A DNA stretch of 64,000 bases, from positions 558,001-622,000 of the forward strand of contig NZ_CP122379.1 in NCBI RefSeq assembly GCF_029814825.1. The letters are read 5' to 3'. Position numbers and translations under genes: made by a program. The notes under the pieces are model-generated. The model was not told the origin of the DNA. It worked only from the letters and a program-made list of their open reading frames with translations, and searched no databases. The DNA is from Aequorivita marisscotiae. GTDB lineage: Bacteria > Bacteroidota > Bacteroidia > Flavobacteriales > Flavobacteriaceae. Of this stretch, positions 62,248-64,000 are shown in pieces (position 1 is the first letter of the stretch; the number at the start of each line of letters is the position of its first letter).

Positions 62248-64000
62248 ATGACTTTTAAAATCTTGAGATTCCTCGTCTTCTTCCAGCTCGTTTTTTTTTC
62301 AGTTTGTTTTCAATGCTATTCGCAACAAAAATACAGTTCCGTAAAAAAAATGCACACGCTTATTGCGCAGGATTCTCTTGAAAAAGCCCGCGCTGAGCTT
62401 TCAAAAATCCTTACACGTTATCGTACCGAAAAAAAATACGACAGTCTTTACAAATACATTCAATTTGTGGGTGATTTTAAATTAAGCAATGGCAACAATA
62501 ATTTAGCCATACAAAAAGCCGAGGCGCTTTTAGCCGAAATAAAAACCCACGCCACCCCACAGTATATTGCCGAAGCTATTGCAGAAATGACGTGGGTTTA
62601 CGACTATGCCGGACAAACACAAAACGCATACAACATCTTGTTCGAAAACCTATCAATTACCAAAAAAAATAATGCTGCCAATAATAAAATTGAAGCTAAC
62701 TTTGAATATAAAATGGGGTATTATGCAGCAAAAATGGGAAACTATCCGCTTGCGAACAAACATTACCAAACTGCCTTGCGCATCTTAAATAAAATAAAAG
62801 AACCAGATTACGTTTTTTACAATCAGGTTTACAATGCACTCGGTGGAATGATGTGGCAAGAGGCTAAGCTAGATAGTTCTAGATATTACTTTGAGGAGGC
62901 GATAAAAGTTTTGGCAAAAACCGATGAAAGCGATATAATGAACCGTCATTATCGTCCGGCCCTCATAAAAATGAACCTTGCCGTTTTATGGAATGCCCTC
63001 GGCAAAAACCGTGAAGCCATTAAAATTTCTAAAGAAGCTATCTCTGGATTTCAGGCGTATATAGAGCAATCTACAGATAATGCAAGAAAAATTGAAGCAA
63101 AAAACCAGCAGTGTGTTACCCTTGATAATATGGCGGTTTTTTACAATACTTTAGGTGAACATTCCCGCGCTCAGGAACTAATAGAATATTCGTTCGAACA
63201 GAAAAAAAAGTTCCTTGAAAAAAACGATATCAATCTTATTATTTCAAATATAATCTTGGCTGAAGCAAAAATTGCAAGTAGAGATTTTGAGGGAGCTGCC
63301 ATAAATGCAGATCGGGCATTAGAGCTTTTAAAAACGAGCCCCGGAGCAAACCTTTATTGGGAAGCCGGAGCTCTTAACACGCGGGCAACTATATATGAGT
63401 CTTTAGGAGATGTAACCAATGCAGAACTCTATTATCAAAAAGGCGAAACGGCATATAGAAATACTCTGGACGGTAACTATCCGAAAGATTTTTTAGACGG
63501 GTTGCAAACCCATTCGCTCTTTGCTGCTAAAAATCAATTTAGAAAAAAAGCAATTGCCCTAGCTGAAGAAATATACAATTACACCCACACGGGCGATTTT
63601 AAAAATACCTTACAGGAATTCTATCACATAATCAATTTGGCACAAGTACATTTTTTACTTAAAGATTATGCCGAAGCAAAAAAATACAGTACCGAAGCCC
63701 TCGATTTCAACATTATAAAGAAAGGTGAAAAATTAAGCACGGCAGATTCTATTCTCAGTCAGTACCGAAAGCCACAAGCCTTACTAATAAATGCTGCGTC
63801 TAAATATTATTTAGAAGAAAATAAAAACCCCGATTTTTTAAAAGAATTGCTAGCACAAGTAGATGAGGGTATCGCTATTTTAAACCAACGAAAAAAAGTG
63901 GTGAACAACCAGGAAGACATTATTTTACTACTTGCCGAAAATGAAGAGCTTTTAGACTTTGTTGAAAAAATAAGGCTAGAGTTATACCAGATTACCGAAA
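62248..64000 (+). CDS. Tetratricopeptide repeat protein, likely CHAT-domain protein, cut by window edge
   Basis: At least 584 residues, open at 64000. A signal-like hydrophobic start (MTFKILRFLVFFQLVFFSVC) is followed by many TPR-like helical pairs, such as AYNILFENLSITKKNNAANN, GYYAAKMGNYPLANKHYQTA, LDNMAVFYNTLGEHSRAQEL and ATIYESLGDVTNAELYYQKG. The last visible part (LNQRKKVVNNQEDIILLLAE) resembles the region before the caspase-like CHAT domain in Bacteroidetes CHAT-TPR proteins; a sensor kinase is the main alternative. The deciding domain is outside the window. Confidence 0.6.
   Translation, partial: MTFKILRFLVFFQLVFFSVCFQCYSQQKYSSVKKMHTLIAQDSLEKARAELSKILTRYRTEKKYDSLYKYIQFVGDFKLSNGNNNLAIQKAEALLAEIKTHATPQYIAEAIAEMTWVYDYAGQTQNAYNILFENLSITKKNNAANNKIEANFEYKMGYYAAKMGNYPLANKHYQTALRILNKIKEPDYVFYNQVYNALGGMMWQEAKLDSSRYYFEEAIKVLAKTDESDIMNRHYRPALIKMNLAVLWNALGKNREAIKISKEAISGFQAYIEQSTDNARKIEAKNQQCVTLDNMAVFYNTLGEHSRAQELIEYSFEQKKKFLEKNDINLIISNIILAEAKIASRDFEGAAINADRALELLKTSPGANLYWEAGALNTRATIYESLGDVTNAELYYQKGETAYRNTLDGNYPKDFLDGLQTHSLFAAKNQFRKKAIALAEEIYNYTHTGDFKNTLQEFYHIINLAQVHFLLKDYAEAKKYSTEALDFNIIKKGEKLSTADSILSQYRKPQALLINAASKYYLEENKNPDFLKELLAQVDEGIAILNQRKKVVNNQEDIILLLAENEELLDFVEKIRLELYQITE

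Overview
The window is chromosomal DNA from a member of the Bacteroidetes, most likely the family Flavobacteriaceae. The support is two proteases with type IX secretion (T9SS) C-terminal sorting domains, a Bacteroidetes Porin_10 protein, a DUF5686 surface protein, many lipoproteins, mevalonate-pathway genes, and recurring Bacteroidetes -7 promoter elements (TAnnTTTG) with hardly any Shine-Dalgarno sequences. Genus cannot be fixed from sequence reading alone. No insertion sequence, prophage, CRISPR array or rRNA operon was seen. Almost everything is core metabolism and envelope biology, densely packed.

Layout. 1-6.9 kb (minus strand): folC (cut by the window edge, no ATG start), a TonB-ExbD-ExbB energy transducer set, NhaD Na+/H+ antiporter, an amino acid dehydrogenase, and anmK. 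7-14.3 kb: acyl-CoA dehydrogenase, a porin, rnhB, a large lipoprotein, lipB. 14.5-25.2 kb: a reprolysin-like and an M36 T9SS protease flanking two lipoproteins, a Pmp3/YqaE miniprotein and lysS; then two small secreted Spy/CpxP-like proteins and hemL. 25.2-30.6 kb (minus): a peptidoglycan hydrolase, a PLP deaminase/desulfhydrase, a DUF5686 protein, pdhB. 30.8-37.4 kb (mostly plus): etfBA, a bifunctional nuclease, a nucleoside transporter with a secreted N-terminal extension, thyA, and two secreted TonB-C proteins. 37.5-41.1 kb: a compact ergothioneine-type cluster (egtB, egtD, DUF427, convergent class V PLP enzyme). 41.2-43.9 kb: 2TM protein, folA, a fructosamine-kinase-like gene, fabD. 44-51.9 kb: outer membrane protein, dsdA, methyltransferase-cupin pair divergent from a hemerythrin gene, a 63-residue protein, amidohydrolase, galE, DegT aminotransferase. 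52.1-56.6 kb: waaA, a group of small acidic lipoproteins sharing an SCR(E/D) lipobox, an S24 autocleavable repressor, the scar of a deleted radical-SAM/DUF4130 DNA-repair pair, and two tRNA genes. 56.7-64 kb: mutS, a SpoU methyltransferase, UbiA prenyltransferase, mevalonate kinase, and a TPR protein cut by the right edge.

Most notable points: (1) an S24 repressor gene with three similar 11-bp palindromic boxes and an apparently leaderless start, facing a wrecked radical-SAM/DUF4130 operon whose first 18 codons and last ~200 codons are joined by a deletion; (2) a minimal ergothioneine cluster without egtA or egtC, whose first start codon abuts a terminator-like hairpin; (3) a repeated TAnnTTTG-N3-7-ATG arrangement that predicts leaderless mRNAs; (4) the family of SCR-lipobox acidic lipoproteins; (5) perfect palindromes between the cupin/methyltransferase and hemerythrin genes. 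No complete, clearly undescribed multi-gene system was found.
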